DNA of 64,000 bases from Sphagnum magellanicum (GCA_021904315.1 CM038910.1:12896001-12960000); one strand, 5' to 3'. Counted from the stretch's first letter, positions 36,124 to 48,300 are shown. Numbers and translations are program-made. The notes: a model not told the origin generated them from the letters alone.

Positions 36124-36954
36124 TGACGCGCTCCCAAGTCACGGGGTGAAACACACTTGAGGGTTTCACAAAGTCAAGTTGCGGAAAGTTGAACTTGGTA
36201 GCACGCTCCCGGCTTCCAACTCTAGAAAGGGGTAGAGGGTCGAGTTGGGAGCCCCGGGATTAGACTAGGAAGAGGGACTAGCTTAGCTTATGTGATTCTG
36301 CATCCAAAAACCAACCCCACGAGGTTAGTTTAGCATTCGGGACACCCTTTGGTGTTGGGACTTGCCACGGGCACTTGGACACACAAGACTCACCACGGCC
36401 CGGACTCGAGGGAAGCCACCACCTTCCCCCATATAGTATTCTCTGCAGCTCGCCACCGAGGCTACATCCAAATGGCACAAATTCCCGGGACTCCCAAGTT
36501 GGAGTCCCGAAATTGTCCCGAAATCGTCCCGGTTGGAGTCCCGGGACTTTGGGAGGTCATATCTTCTCACCCTGACCTCCAATCGCGACGAGGTCTGAAG
36601 AAAAGTTGTAGCCCTCGTCAAGATCTTTCCAACTCCATGTCGCACGCTCAAATCGGACGTCGGGAAGAGGTCGATTCCCGACTTTTAGTGGTCGGGAGTC
36701 AAACTGCCAGTTTGACTCCCGGCCCTTCTTTTGCCCATAACTTGGGCTGCAGATGTCCGAATTGCCAATGCGAGGGCATTTTCGATATTTACGTTTCAAG
36801 ACCTTTCCAATGACATCAAAAACACCCCAATGCGAGGTGTTTTGCCCCTTGCTGTCGAGCTCTGAACATTCGGGAGTCCCGGAAGACTCCCAACCTCCCA
36901 CTTTTCCAAGTGTTGGGCTTCACCCCCACACTTGGCCAAAGTGGGGTTGCGACA
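36124..36954 (+). mobile_element. GC-rich solo LTR, copy 1, nested in element 1
   Basis: 831 bp, TGACGCGCTCCCAAGTCACG at the start and GTGGGGTTGCGACA at the end, with TG..CA termini and a perfect 5-bp duplication ACGAA. It is about 95% identical to 60378-61187 over the last 290 bp and more diverged in the first half. It is much richer in G+C than its surroundings. The open frames on both strands here have no family and overlap each other, so I do not call a protein. No internal retroelement sequence is present, so a solo LTR left by LTR-LTR recombination is the simplest reading. A non-autonomous element made only of this sequence is the alternative. Confidence 0.9.
36693..36721. repeat. 14-bp-stem perfect palindrome in GC-rich LTR
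   Basis: CGGGAGTCAAACTG, one C, then its exact reverse complement. A third partner GATTCCCGAC lies just upstream and could pair with GTCGGGAGTC instead. The same hairpin is at 60926-60954. Confidence 0.93.
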
Positions 36955-36959
36955 ACGAA
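36955..36959. repeat. Target-site duplication, right copy (ACGAA)
   Basis: Matches 36119-36123 exactly. Confidence 0.93.
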
Positions 36960-38145
36960 CAAGAATTACGCACAAGAGTCAAAATTATTCGATGATAAGC
37001 AATCAGCTCTACTTCCAAAGAAGGGATGGTGTTTTACGACGAACCGTTGGAAAACGTGACACCTCACGTCTTTTGTATGAGTTTCATGATGGGTTTTGTG
37101 GAGGCCACTTTGCGGGACGAATCATTGTAGAAAAGATTTTGCAAGCAGGTTAATATTGGCCCACCCTCTTCAAAGATGCCCATGATTATTGCAGGAGTTG
37201 TGATGTGTGTCAAGCTTACGCACAAAGGTCTACTATAAGTGGCCCTTTACATCCCATACCCTTTTTAGGACCTTTTGAAAAATGGGGAATTGATTTAATG
37301 GGCCCATTGCCAATGACTATGAGAGGTCATCGATTCATTGTAATTGCCACAGACTACCTCACAAAGTTTGCAGAAGTACGTGCCTTGAAGTCCTTAGTGA
37401 AACAAGAAGTAACACAATTTCTGTATGAACGAGTCTTTACTTGATTTGGGACACCACTTGAAATTGTTTCTAATAATGGTCCCCAGTTTTTGAGTGAAGT
37501 TGTGGAAAACATGTTAGCACGCCTTGCAGTGAAACACAAGTTTACCATTATGTATAAGCCTAATACTAATGGCTTAGTAGAAAAAACCAATAGGACATTG
37601 TGTTCCATGTTGGCAAAAGAGGCCGAGGTTCATGTGAACATTTGTGACTGGGATCTCAAGATCCACCATTTTGTGTGGGTTTACAACACCACATACAAAT
37701 CTACCACAAGGTATTCACCTTTTCATTTAACTTATGGGATGGAAGCGCTTTTACCCATTGAGTTGGAAGTAATGACTTTATGCACTGCCACAACGATGAG
37801 ACTTCCTTTGGATGAATCCCAATGCCATCGATTGTTACAACTTAACGAATTGGACGAATTGTGGTTGAAAGCCTACCAATCCATTGAAGTTGCACAGGCT
37901 TAATAAAAAAAGGTTTTCAACAAGAAGGTGAAGAAAAGGGAATTCAAAGAAGGTGACCTTGTCATGATGTTTAACGCTTGACATCATCACAGGGCTTATA
38001 AGAAATTGTTACCCAAGTGGTTTGGACCTTTTGTTATTAAGACGGTGTTTGTTGATAATGGGTCTTATGAGCTTGAAAATGTTAATGGCTCACCATATCC
38101 AGACCGCGTTAATCATGACAAATTGAAGAAGGTTTTGGATATGTG
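36960..38145 (+). pseudogene. Integrase of element 1
   Basis: Continues the element 1 reading after the nested LTR. The zinc-binding region has FHDGFCGGHF and CRSCDVCQ. The core in 37205-37444 reads KWGIDLMGPLP with the first Asp. A TGA stop precedes FGTPLEIVSNNGPQFLSE, where Asn (codon near 37472) stands in place of the second catalytic Asp. The Glu is kept in NGLVEKTNRTL. A chromatin-end or C-terminal part runs to about 38145 (GDLVMMF, YKKLLPKWFGPF, GSYELENVNG). Both the Asp-to-Asn change and the stops disable it. Confidence 0.88.
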
Positions 38146-38168
38146 ATTCCAAGGACGGAATCCATAAT

Positions 38169-38182
38169 GAGTTTGGGAGTGA
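38169..38182 (+). promoter_or_regulatory. Candidate polypurine tract of element 1
   Basis: GAGTTTGGGAGTGA directly before the TG of the 3' LTR. It is interrupted by T, so it is a weak version. Confidence 0.4.
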
Positions 38183-38772
38183 TGTAACTTGATGTGCAAC
38201 TTGATTACACAATTACTTTTGTAATTGTTTAATGGGGTAAATTGAGTGTAGGATTTTATAATTTGATCATGGTGCATTGATTTATGTCATGTGCATCATG
38301 TGATGTTGTTTGCTTGTGATTAATTGTGGAATCACATGGGGAACCATGTGATGTTGTTTCCTTCTGATTAGTTGTGAAATCACATGGGGAACCATGTGAT
38401 GTTATATCCTTGTGATTTTGTTTCCTTTTAATTATTTGGGGAACCATGTGGTGGATAAGTTTTAGGAAGTTTTTTTATTAGTTTCCTTTTGGTTAGTATT
38501 TAAAAAGGTGTTTGTGACCTTGAGAAACACCTTCATTTGTACAAAGTTATGATATGAATACAAAGTTTGTGAAAATTGAAGTTTTGATTTTGAAAAGGCT
38601 TTTGGTTTTGAATAGTTTTGGTGTTGTTTGTATGTAATTCATGGTAGGAGTATGGCGAGGCTTGCATAGCCAATAGAAAGGTGGGAGGATAATTTTACAA
38701 CCAAAAACATAGATTTCATAGCTATGTAGTAATCATACATAATTTCGATCCTAAACCCATTCATGTTGTACA
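38183..38772 (+). repeat. 3' LTR of element 1 (590 bp)
   Basis: Same ends as the 5' LTR. It has only two full 48-bp units (38297 and 38345) plus the 52-bp variant (38393). A TATA-like TATTTAAA lies at 38497. Confidence 0.93.
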
Positions 38773-38902
38773 GATCCATTGGGTTACAAGTTCTATTGCA
38801 CATTTGTTTGACATTACAGGGAGAGGCCAAATAATGGGGTCCATTGGGTTACAAGCTCGATTCCAAGTTTGTTTGACATTGCAGGGAGAGGCCAAATTAT
38901 AG
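38773..38902. repeat. 65-bp tandem duplication abutting element 1
   Basis: Copies start GATCCATTGGGTTACAAG (38773) and GGTCCATTGGGTTACAAG (38838). Both contain TTTGTTTGACATT and GGGAGAGGCCAAAT. Confidence 0.88.
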
Positions 38903-39197
38903 CCCTGGCCACCATACAGCAGTGGGGCAATTTTGGAGCATTCCCATGAGTTCTCCAAGCAGTTCCCTTGCCTTTAAATAATGGGCTGGGAAGTGCTGAT
39001 TCCGGCACTCATCTCACCCTTGAGCTTGCACTAGAGGGCTTGCTTTAGGAGCCAAAATGGGCAGTACCAAGCCTAACCCAGCCCATGATTACAATAGTTG
39101 TACAGTTAGGAGCAGTGAACATCTACTTAGCAGCTGTGGAGGCCCTCAGGATAAAAGAAAGACAGGGTGAGACTTAGGAACCATCAAAAATTGAATG

Positions 39198-39353
39198 CTA
39201 ATGTACTTTTTTTGCAGGTTTTTTATAAATCTCACCCTGTGTATGACCAAGGGTACTGGTGATGTCTTTTCCTGCTAATGTACTTTTTTTGCAAGTTTTT
39301 TTTATAAATCTCACCGTGTGTATGACCAAGGGTTCCCGGGATGTCTTTTCCTG
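39198..39353. repeat. 77/79-bp tandem duplication
   Basis: Two copies from CTAATGTACTTTTTTTGCA to GATGTCTTTTCCTG, at 39198-39274 and 39275-39353, with few differences. Confidence 0.9.
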
Positions 39354-41224
39354 ACTTCACAAATATCTCTAATGTTCAGGTGAAAGCAGAAAGGGAAGCA
39401 ACTTAGAAATCGCTTAAGCTTAATCCCCCAACCAAATTGTCTTTTAACATAATTTGATGCCAATGAAGAAGGTGGGTTAGGTAGAAGACATGCAAGAAAA
39501 TGGGACTCTACCTGATGTGGCCCAACTGACAGCACACATTTTATACTTTTGTGCACCACTATAAAAACAAGGCAAAACACATCAATAGAAAGTCGATGAG
39601 AGGAGGCCCACTCTTGCACACCTAGTACACCGTTTCAACCTTATGAATGTGACAAAATTCACAAAGTACATTGTAATGTCATCAAACTCAAGCATGCAAA
39701 CCTGAAATGGCAAGCACACGGGATGGATTTGTCAACAAAGGAGATCAGTCACAAATATGATCCAACCCATTTCTTAATAATATATTAAAAAACAAGCCTA
39801 GTCTGATTAGAATAGCTGTAATAACCAATCTCAAGCCTGCCTGCCTGCATGCATGTTAAAATCAAAAGAGGGGAACCACTGCTAGCTAGCTAGCAGTACA
39901 AATAATGGATCCAACATGTCAGGAAAAGTGTCCAAGTTCTCTGCAAAAAAATTGGTAAGTACTTATCATCAATTTCTTGTACCATCTTCTTATGGACTAA
40001 AACTGCACATTTATTGTTCAGTGTGCTTTGAGCAGCAGGGTACACTCTTTACATCACAAATGGGAGCAATAATAAGAGCGTGATGGCCCCTTTTGCAAGA
40101 GTATCACCACCCACACCCCTTATATGGTCCTCTTCCAATGGTTAGAGAAGTTTCATGGGTACCCCCTTTTCAGGCGTTTAGTCACGCTTATTACATTCAA
40201 TATAGTGTTCAATTATTTTTCTCATTCCTCACCTCAAAATTGGACAATGTAGGGTTGAGAGATGGTTTAATTTCAATCACTTGACACAATCATATTGGTG
40301 GCCAATCTAGAGTAGTCATTTTATTGTGTGGTGACTTTAGAAGCATTGCATCATGTGCGGATTGACTAGACCAAATAGCATTTACTAGCCCAAATTTTTG
40401 TTAAATAAAAATGTACACATTCAAAACATATTGTGCAAGTCATAGCTGGAGCTACTCTTCCTATATGTGGGCCTTGAAAAGAAAATTGGATGAAGAGAAG
40501 TCAAAACATGCTATTGGGCTCAGCAAAACGGTCTTGGCCCAGCATTTTTGCACAGGATGCAAAGGCTAGTAAAAGGTAAAGCAAATCCAAACACCTGTTG
40601 TTGATTGGCTAAAGAGTTTGATTGGTCCAGGTGGGTGGCTATTAGTAGTCTCCCACCTATTTGTAATCGCAGTTTTAGTTTATGGATGGCGTTGGAAAAA
40701 GAAAATAACCAAAATTGGATTTGGAGAAATATTTTTGCAAGGTCACGTACTGAGCACCCTTGGAGATGCTCTTATCACATCCAACATAAATTGTTAATTA
40801 TTGCCCCACGCTCACGCATAACCATGAAAAATTGAACAATGTAAAATGAAGGAATACTTAAATGCCAACACCTGGGCTAGTCATTATAGGAAGCCAATAA
40901 AAAAGTCAAATTTCTTTTCTTGGCCATTTTTCAGTTGGAATATCTTGGTGCATAGGTGAATGTGTATAGGCCATTGTGCTCCTAATGGACCTGCTGGTAT
41001 GCATAGCGAATCATAGTCATATTGATTCTTTTAGAGAATAACCGGGACCAATGCTCTTGGGGAGGGGTATTACCCTAGGCCAAGAATGGTTACAAACAGG
41101 TTTAGGAATAGAATTCTCATGCAGCCAATGAGATGGCCAAACATGCACCCATGAGGGCCCATCTTTTTCCCTTGAGGCGGGGTGGGATGGGGTTGCAAAG
41201 TTCAATTTTTAATAAAAAAAATTC

Positions 41225-41370
41225 ATGTTTCCAACAATGTTCCCAATGTGTTTCCAACATGTTCCCAAGGATGTTCAATGCCATTCTCATCATGTTCCTC
41301 AAGATGTTTCCATAGGTTCCCAATGTTATTCTCAGCATATTCCCCAAGTTCCCAAGGTGCTCCCAATAGC
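41225..41370. repeat. Degenerate short-unit repeat (ATGTTCCCAA-like)
   Basis: Words such as ATGTTCCCAA, ATGTTCCTCAA and TGTTTCCA recur every 15-20 bases. The open frames seen on both strands here come from this repeat. Confidence 0.6.
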
Positions 41371-41586
41371 ACAACACTTTATCCAATATTTGTTTGGCCA
41401 AAGTTGAACACACATAACCTATAAAGGTGTGCCAAAGAGAACAACCCCTATACTTCCACTTTGGGGGAGTACCCAAAGTTTCCCAAAAAAACATTTTGTT
41501 GAGCCAATCAAAGTGGCTCCTTGCACACATAATCACACTTTTTTTCTTAAGAAAGACAACAACTTTGGGCGCATCTCCCTCCCCCT

Positions 41587-41604
41587 CCCCCCCCCCCCCC
41601 CCCC
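41587..41604. repeat. Poly(C) run, 18 C
   Basis: Uninterrupted C tract after CCCTCCCCCT. Its length may be unreliable in an assembly. Confidence 0.85.
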
Positions 41605-44600
41605 AAAATCAAATAGCTAGGGTGTTCTTTGCAAAGGGGTACTACTGACAAATAGAGAATGGATCAGCAAGCAACTGACCCTCATGATAAGCTTTTTAGG
41701 GTCTTACATTTTGACTTGATTGTCCAAAACTAGTTGTTCAACATTTGTTTAATGTGGCTTTTCATTTGTGCAGTCCAAAATAAAACATTTGTTTATGGTG
41801 CAGACTTTGTAGCTTTTTGTAGATTCTACCTGCAAAAGCTCAGTTTACCAGCTGGAGCTTGCAGCTTTTGGGTCTTTGATAGGGAGGGGCTCATTTGCTT
41901 GCTTGTTTGTTTGTTGTAGCATTTTGTTAATCCAAGCCTGTGAAGAAACCCCAATAGTGGCCCCACAAAGATAAGAGCTAATGCCAGTGGATGAACTTTC
42001 AATTGTGAGTGTTGCAGGTTAAAGTAGTCATGAGAACTGCAAAATGGTAGATTGGTTAAAGTGGCTTCAAGTGGATGAATGGGTTAGGCCCCATGGTTGA
42101 AGTTGTATTCTCACATTACCATAAAAACCTGGCCATTATTTTTAGGTGTTTTTGGAAGGCACCATAATTAACTCTGGGCAATTTCCTTATCTGGGATGTT
42201 GAAATACCCGGGTGGAGTACAAAGTAGCTGGACACTCTTGAACATTACTTAGAGGCCAAATTTTTTTAAAGTTCTATCAAGATTAATATATGGCCCTCTT
42301 TACACTGTGGTGAGGGTCTGATCATAACCATGAAAATGCTGAGTCCTCAAAAGACATGCAAGGCCATCCCACGGAAATTCAGAAATCCTGTTGTCAAGTG
42401 TAATTTAAAGTGAAAATTAACTTTATTGAGGTACCAACATATTATAACGGAGCCAAAAAAGGTAACAAATTATTTATGTAAATTTTGATTTTAAACTTGA
42501 TATTCTACATACATTTTTATTACTGTTGGATTAGGATTTTTCTTTTCTTTTTTTTTTCTTCATCACTTTCCTTCCATTTATTCTTTCTCCACTTTCTTCA
42601 TTTTAACACGTAAGATCACCATGAATTAAAATGATCACCTTGTGGCATCTCAAATAAGTGGGCCTAACAATAAGTCCATGAGGGCCAAGAGGTGAACTTG
42701 GCAACAAGTGTGTTAAACCGTGACACATTATGCATAATGCATTTAATGTTGATTTTTCATACATTTACATTTCCTTGGTCTTTGAACCTTGTGAAATGAA
42801 CTTGAACCCTGAAATGGCAAACCTTCAATCATAGATTTTCTATTTTGATGGTCATTTCAAGCTCTAATGTAAAAAGGGCCTAAGCATCTTAGGCATGTGG
42901 CTGGAACAGTGTGTGCTTTTACATGCTTGATAACCATTTTCTAGATGTTATGCTTAGCTAGCCCCATTTCATAAGAATAGGTTGCATATGATCGTGTATT
43001 TTAATGTTTGTTTGGTAAAATAAAGTTCACAAATAATATCTATGCAAAAACCCTTTTTATAAACAATTATTACACATTGAATCCTCAGTTCCCTCGTGAT
43101 AATTTTTTTTTAATTTTAAACAAATCCTACGTACCCACTAGGTATCCTGGGAAGAAAATGAAGATTTAAAAGAAATTGTCAATTTGTATGCCATGTAATG
43201 CCTTTGGCCATGGGCATTACCAAAATTGGTCGGGCTTATAACCTTGGGCTTTACCCTACACATAACATCTTTGCCTGTTAAGGAGGAGGCATATGAACCC
43301 TCCCCCTCCTACACCTTCTTATCTACCATAGTACCTTTTCGCTTCAGCATTAATTATATTATTTTCAGTTTTGTCAATTTTTTTTAAAAAAACGAATCTT
43401 GAATATTCAGTCAAGGTAGCCAGATGCAAACCAATGCCCTCCTCACTCAACCTATATTGTCTTTAATCAGTCTAACCTAAAGTACAACAAACACTTTGTG
43501 AGAGAAATTGTGATTTTATTGTATTTAATCATTATATGTTGAAATTTTCAAAATCAAAATTTGTGATGCCGAAAGAGAAACTTCAAATTATTTTAATTAT
43601 TTGACACCACTGCGCCAAACCTGAAAAGGTATTAAGATACGTATGTTGAGGTTCATGGTAATATCTACTTTCTGCTATACCATGGATCAAGACCATGGGT
43701 GGGTAAAGTCCTGGGTTACCCCCTCATCTTAAGCCCCTTCATTTGGAAAAACTTTTGGGAATCCTCCCACGTTGCACTTGTATGTTATATTTCCCCAAAA
43801 AAAAAATCCACATGCTATTTTATTTGTGAAAATGATTGCCCCAAGGCTATAAGATTTGTTGCCCTCTTGGTTTCTATGTGAAGCCCTTTTGGTGTAAGTT
43901 ATAGCTTGAAATTGTAGCTTTAGATTTTACTATAGGTAAGATCATCAAACTAGGATATTTGCAAAATTCAAGCCCAAGCTTGGCTCTTGTTTCAAAGGAT
44001 TTTCATTTTGGGAATGCCCCCTTACTAGGGCCTTACCCTACACTACCATCTATTGGCTGTATATTGAATTATTACAAGGGACTATTAATAGAGATCCTAG
44101 GATTCCCATTGAAAGTTCTAAATGCTAAAACTAGTGACTACCTGATGGGGTTGAAGGGCATGCCAAATTTTCATCCCCAAAGAAATTTCCAAACTTGTTC
44201 TATGTGGTGTTCACAAGTCCCATATCATTGTAAATTTTGATGGTATGCTTAGTTGGCATGATGTGAGAATTTCCTTTTGCTTAGGTAGTGCATCCTTTCA
44301 TAATGTGAATTCGATGCATCTTAACCACATTGTTATCTTGGGAGGTTACCCTCCCAACATTTCCAACCTACATTGCTTACCTTGCTCAAAGGTCATTGGA
44401 TCTAAAGGGTCCTCCTAGCTAACTCACATCATGTTTAACATATCTGTATGAACACGCTAACAATTTGGTTGAATTGGGTTGTAAACAAAAGGAGGCACTA
44501 TGGCAATCACATAGTGGTTTTGGATGGTCAATATTTATATTAAAAAAAGGATTGTTGATCAAGAGTTATAGGGTTTAGCAAACATACCAAAAGCCCCCAA

Positions 44601-44719
44601 ATTCTTGGGCTGCCCAAAATGTGTCATGGAAAAGTGTTTTTAGCCTCTAGAGCAAGCCAATAATAAGGGTAGATTACCCCAATTGCACTCAATAGCTCTT
44701 ACATTGGAAAAAGCTTCCC

Positions 44720-45330
44720 CAATTCAACAATGAAACTCATTGTAATTAAGGAACGCTACTCTTCCACCAAATTGATAACTTCAACCCAAACCTCCTTGGT
44801 GAGCATGCGCACAACACTAGTGTTGGGTTTTGTGACATGCAACATAAGTAATTTGCCTCCAAATAAAAATGCAACCCTTGAAATTATGTTATCCTTCTGT
44901 GAGTTTGGACAACCCTTACACCAATTCTAGTAGGGGTAGACATAAGCAAGTCCCAACAATGTCTCCACATCAGATAATATATCATAATTTGTCTTGGTGG
45001 TCTCAATACTAAAGTTGTTAGTAACCTTTTTCACAACCAATGGTTTGTACTTGTGCAAAATTCTTTTGGAAGGTAACAACACAAAGATTTAGTGGGCCTT
45101 TATGTTTTTCAAAATCTTATTACCTTTAGTATGCAAAATTTCAACTAACTTTCTAGCCTCAAGGACACCTAGGAATATGGACAAAATAATTATACATAGA
45201 TTCCATGAGAGATTGCATCTTTGACGCAAATTTCAATTCAGTCAATGTTTGGACAACAAGGCTGGTGCAATGCACCATGTAGTGCACCATGACCACAAAC
45301 AAGGCATGTTTTTGCAAATTTGGGCGGTGA
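44720..45330 (-). pseudogene. hAT-superfamily (KIAA1586-like) transposase fragment
   Basis: Read on the - strand with one or two shifts and stops. HYMVHCTSLVVQTLTELKFA, then MESMYNYFV, EARKLVEILHTKGNKILKNI, LPSKRILHKYKPLVV and NYDILSDVETLLGLA, followed after a shift by a LPLLELV-type piece. The HC..L..QTL block, the KGNKILKNIK..(W) block and the D-V-E-T-LLGL..PLLE block follow, in order, the central catalytic-domain pattern of plant hAT-like proteins named after KIAA1586. The position usually occupied by Trp is a stop. Neither the N-terminal part nor the dimerisation tail was recovered. Family naming is from memory of the pattern. Confidence 0.6.
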
Positions 45331-48300
45331 CCCCACTTTTCACCCCCTAAATTATAATGCCATTAGCTCCAAAACATTCTAGTTCAAGTTAGGAATTCCT
45401 ATTTCACTCCAACCTCCATATTCCACAAGGTTTTTCATAATGAATTCCATTTTAAATGGTTCCATCTACTAGCCTATGCAAGTTTAGTAACATGCAGACC
45501 TTCTCCCTTTCTTTGGTCACATAAACACCTTATTAGAAAAAACATTTTTATTTGAATTGAAATTCTTGTCAAAAAAAATTTTTTTGGATAGGTGTCAAAA
45601 AGGTCATCTCATCATTTTGGACAAATCAATTGTAAAAACATGTTCATTGTGACTAAGGTGGTTTTTTCAATTAGCAAAGTAATGGACGATTGGATTGGTC
45701 ATTTTGACTAGCAAATAATGGACTTCCAAATTAAAATGATTTCTTTTTTGGATTATTACAACTCAAAAAAATGTTTTTGTGGTGGGTAGGTAATAAATAG
45801 GTGTAGTTAGGTAGGTCACAAAAATGTAAGTAGGTGGTAGCCTATCCTATCCTACCTACCCTAGCTCCTTAAACATGTACATAAGTTATAAGGAAAATGA
45901 ATTGAACCCCTCAACTCAATAATGATAAACCAAATCTTTAACCAATGGACCACACCTTTATAAATTAACAAATTTTATCAAGTTTTTTCATTTCACATGT
46001 TCTTATTTTATGTTATTATGTAGGTAAATAGGACTTTAAATTAAGTTATTAGTAAGTATGTTGGAGGTAGGTAGCCTTAAGCTACATACCTAGCTTAACT
46101 AGTAGTTCTGCCGAAATTGTTCAAGTATGTCTATGGTAGTTAACTAACTTGGACTACTTGAAAACCCACGAATTTTAATAATGACATGAACCAACTTTGG
46201 TTGTGAATGGTGGTCACTTCATAACAACCCATTGATATGAATTCAATTTTTTACACAACTTCTTTGATGGCCCATAAGACAACAATGTGCATAACCTTTG
46301 CCATGGTCCACCTTTTTTAGTCTACTTCATGTTTTCGAAGCTAAATCTTGACCTTTAAAATTTGGAAAAACTCCTTGAAGCCTTCAAAGTCAATCATGGG
46401 GGGGGCTTGATTGTGCACATGATAAATTGTAGCAAATTGGATGTTTTTTTTTTTGCTCTACCTTACCTGGTTCACAAATTGAACAATGATATTTTATCAT
46501 GTTTTGGATGCAAATGTTTTTTCAGTCTTCACATTTGTGTAAGTAGAACATGAAAAATACTCCCCAACATTGAAGAACATTGTTTCTGTAACAATACACT
46601 TTATCATTCTTCAATGTTGGATCATGGAATCAATTTTCAATTGCAATAGTTTTCCCTCCCTTCAACCTTTGAAAAAATCTTACACCATGCACATTTTCCC
46701 ATCCTCTCCACAAACTTAGATTAATAGAATCTTGCAACCCATTAATCTTGATAGACCCTATTCAATTCCCACTTGCAATTTTTTTCCTTTTTCCTTTTTT
46801 ACTTCACTAGGCCTAATTTTTTCATGATTTATAGATGTAATTAAATTGGGTGGACAAAAGATTGGCCTTCCCCTTCTTAGATGTAGATGATTGGGTTTCA
46901 AAATAAAAATAAAGGAATACAAACATTTAAACCAATAAACGTGAACTTTGGACTGGCAAATGATGAAGGTGAAGAGGTTTACATGTTCACATTAAGTGGT
47001 TCAAGCCTTGCAAAGTTTGAAAAAGAAAAATCAAAATTTAAATTTTAGTGGTGATTTCAAAGGTGTCATTGAAAGTATGAAATTTCACACAAAAATAAAT
47101 TGAATTACACAAAGTTCAATGTGTGTTTGAACTTGACACAAATTGATTATTATAAAGAAGTGTGATGGATTTGAGGAGAAAATGATACTAAGCATGCAAT
47201 GTTGTTCCCTAAAAAGATTGAAAACAAATGCAAAAAACACAACACAATGACCAAACACAAGCACATTCAACAAAAAACATTGTGCACACATGCATTCCAA
47301 CTTCATACAATTTAGGAACTGAATGAGATGTGAAAATGTACCTTCGTAAAGATTTTCTCCCCCTTATTGATTTTGTTGTTTGCAACATCAAAGATCTCCA
47401 AAACATATTCAAATGTTGCCACACCTCCCAAATGCATTTGTTTGATTATGGACTTGCACAAGCTGAACATTGCAAAGCACACCATTATGCCATGTTCCTT
47501 GTTGCAATTCTAATTTTAACTAAAGCCCTTGAATAGACTTTTTTGTAAAACAAATGTGTCGTAAGTTGTCATAACAAATGGACTTTAAACTACAAATGCA
47601 CATTGTTGGTACATTGAAACTTGAAACATAGATCCCATAAGCATTTCCCAATTTGTGTATCTTGCTTGTGATAAAAACTTCATGTTCTTGTTACAAAATG
47701 CAAATTTGTTTCACCTTCCACCCCTTTATATATTGTAACCACATTCATGACAAGTGCATAAGTTCCAAGTTACTTAATGCCTTAATATCATCCTATTAAC
47801 CATGTGAGGACAAGAATCTAAGCTCCATGAACTTGGTGATCTTGAATCAGAGCTTGTAGTTTTGTCAAAGATGGCAACCCTATGCAAAGCAATGAGCTTG
47901 TGATTGAAGGTGACAATAAGTGTGGAGTTTAACATTTAATGGCCAAGGGTAATCACCCCTAATGTTGATAATAGAGGATTGTTGATCTTGGGGTTGGTGA
48001 ATGTAAAACTCCTCACAATAAAATATTGGTGAATTTTTCAAATTGGAAACATGTTCAAAACTTTTGGGTCCTCTACATGCCTTTTTTTGTCATTAAATGA
48101 CAAAGTTTTGCCCCTAAAAAAACTTTTTTGACAATAATTATATTATCTGTAAAAATGTTTGAATTTTATTTAATGTTTTTCAATGAAGTTATGAAGAAAA
48201 TATAAAATATTGAAATATTATAAGTTTTGACATGGAATCATCAAATGAATTAATTAATCGACAAATAGTTGTTGAGGCTACCCATATACCATATGCATAG

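Larger units (their letters stand above)
30705..38772 (+). mobile_element. Gypsy element 1, Ty3/gypsy retrotransposon with both LTRs
   Basis: The LTRs (30705-31390 and 38183-38772) both start TGTAACTTGATGTG and end TTCATGTTGTACA. Between them lie a tRNA-Asp-like primer site, a leader, gag with a zinc knuckle, protease, RT, RNase H, integrase and a short polypurine stretch. Gag-protease-RT-RH-IN order is Ty3/gypsy. An 831-bp GC-rich solo LTR (36124-36954) is nested between RNase H and integrase. By eye about 25 substitutions separate the LTRs, nearly all transitions, so the insertion is old. Flanks give no perfect 5-bp duplication (left GGGTC, right GATCC). Non-functional. Confidence 0.93.
38903..44719. 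other. Intergenic DNA with small repeats
   Basis: Apart from the repeats listed separately (39198, 41225, 41587), no gene or element was recognised. 39.0-41.1 kb is less AT-rich and may hold low-copy sequence. Confidence 0.3.

Noticed and set aside
36349-36901. Overlapping open frames of 108-154 codons on both strands of the GC-rich LTR
   Set aside because: High G+C lowers stop frequency. The frames overlap on both strands, match no family, and are not kept the same in copy 2.
41117-41536. 139-codon - strand frame
   Set aside because: Mostly the ATGTTCCCAA-type short repeat translated; overlapping frames on both strands show the same periodicity.
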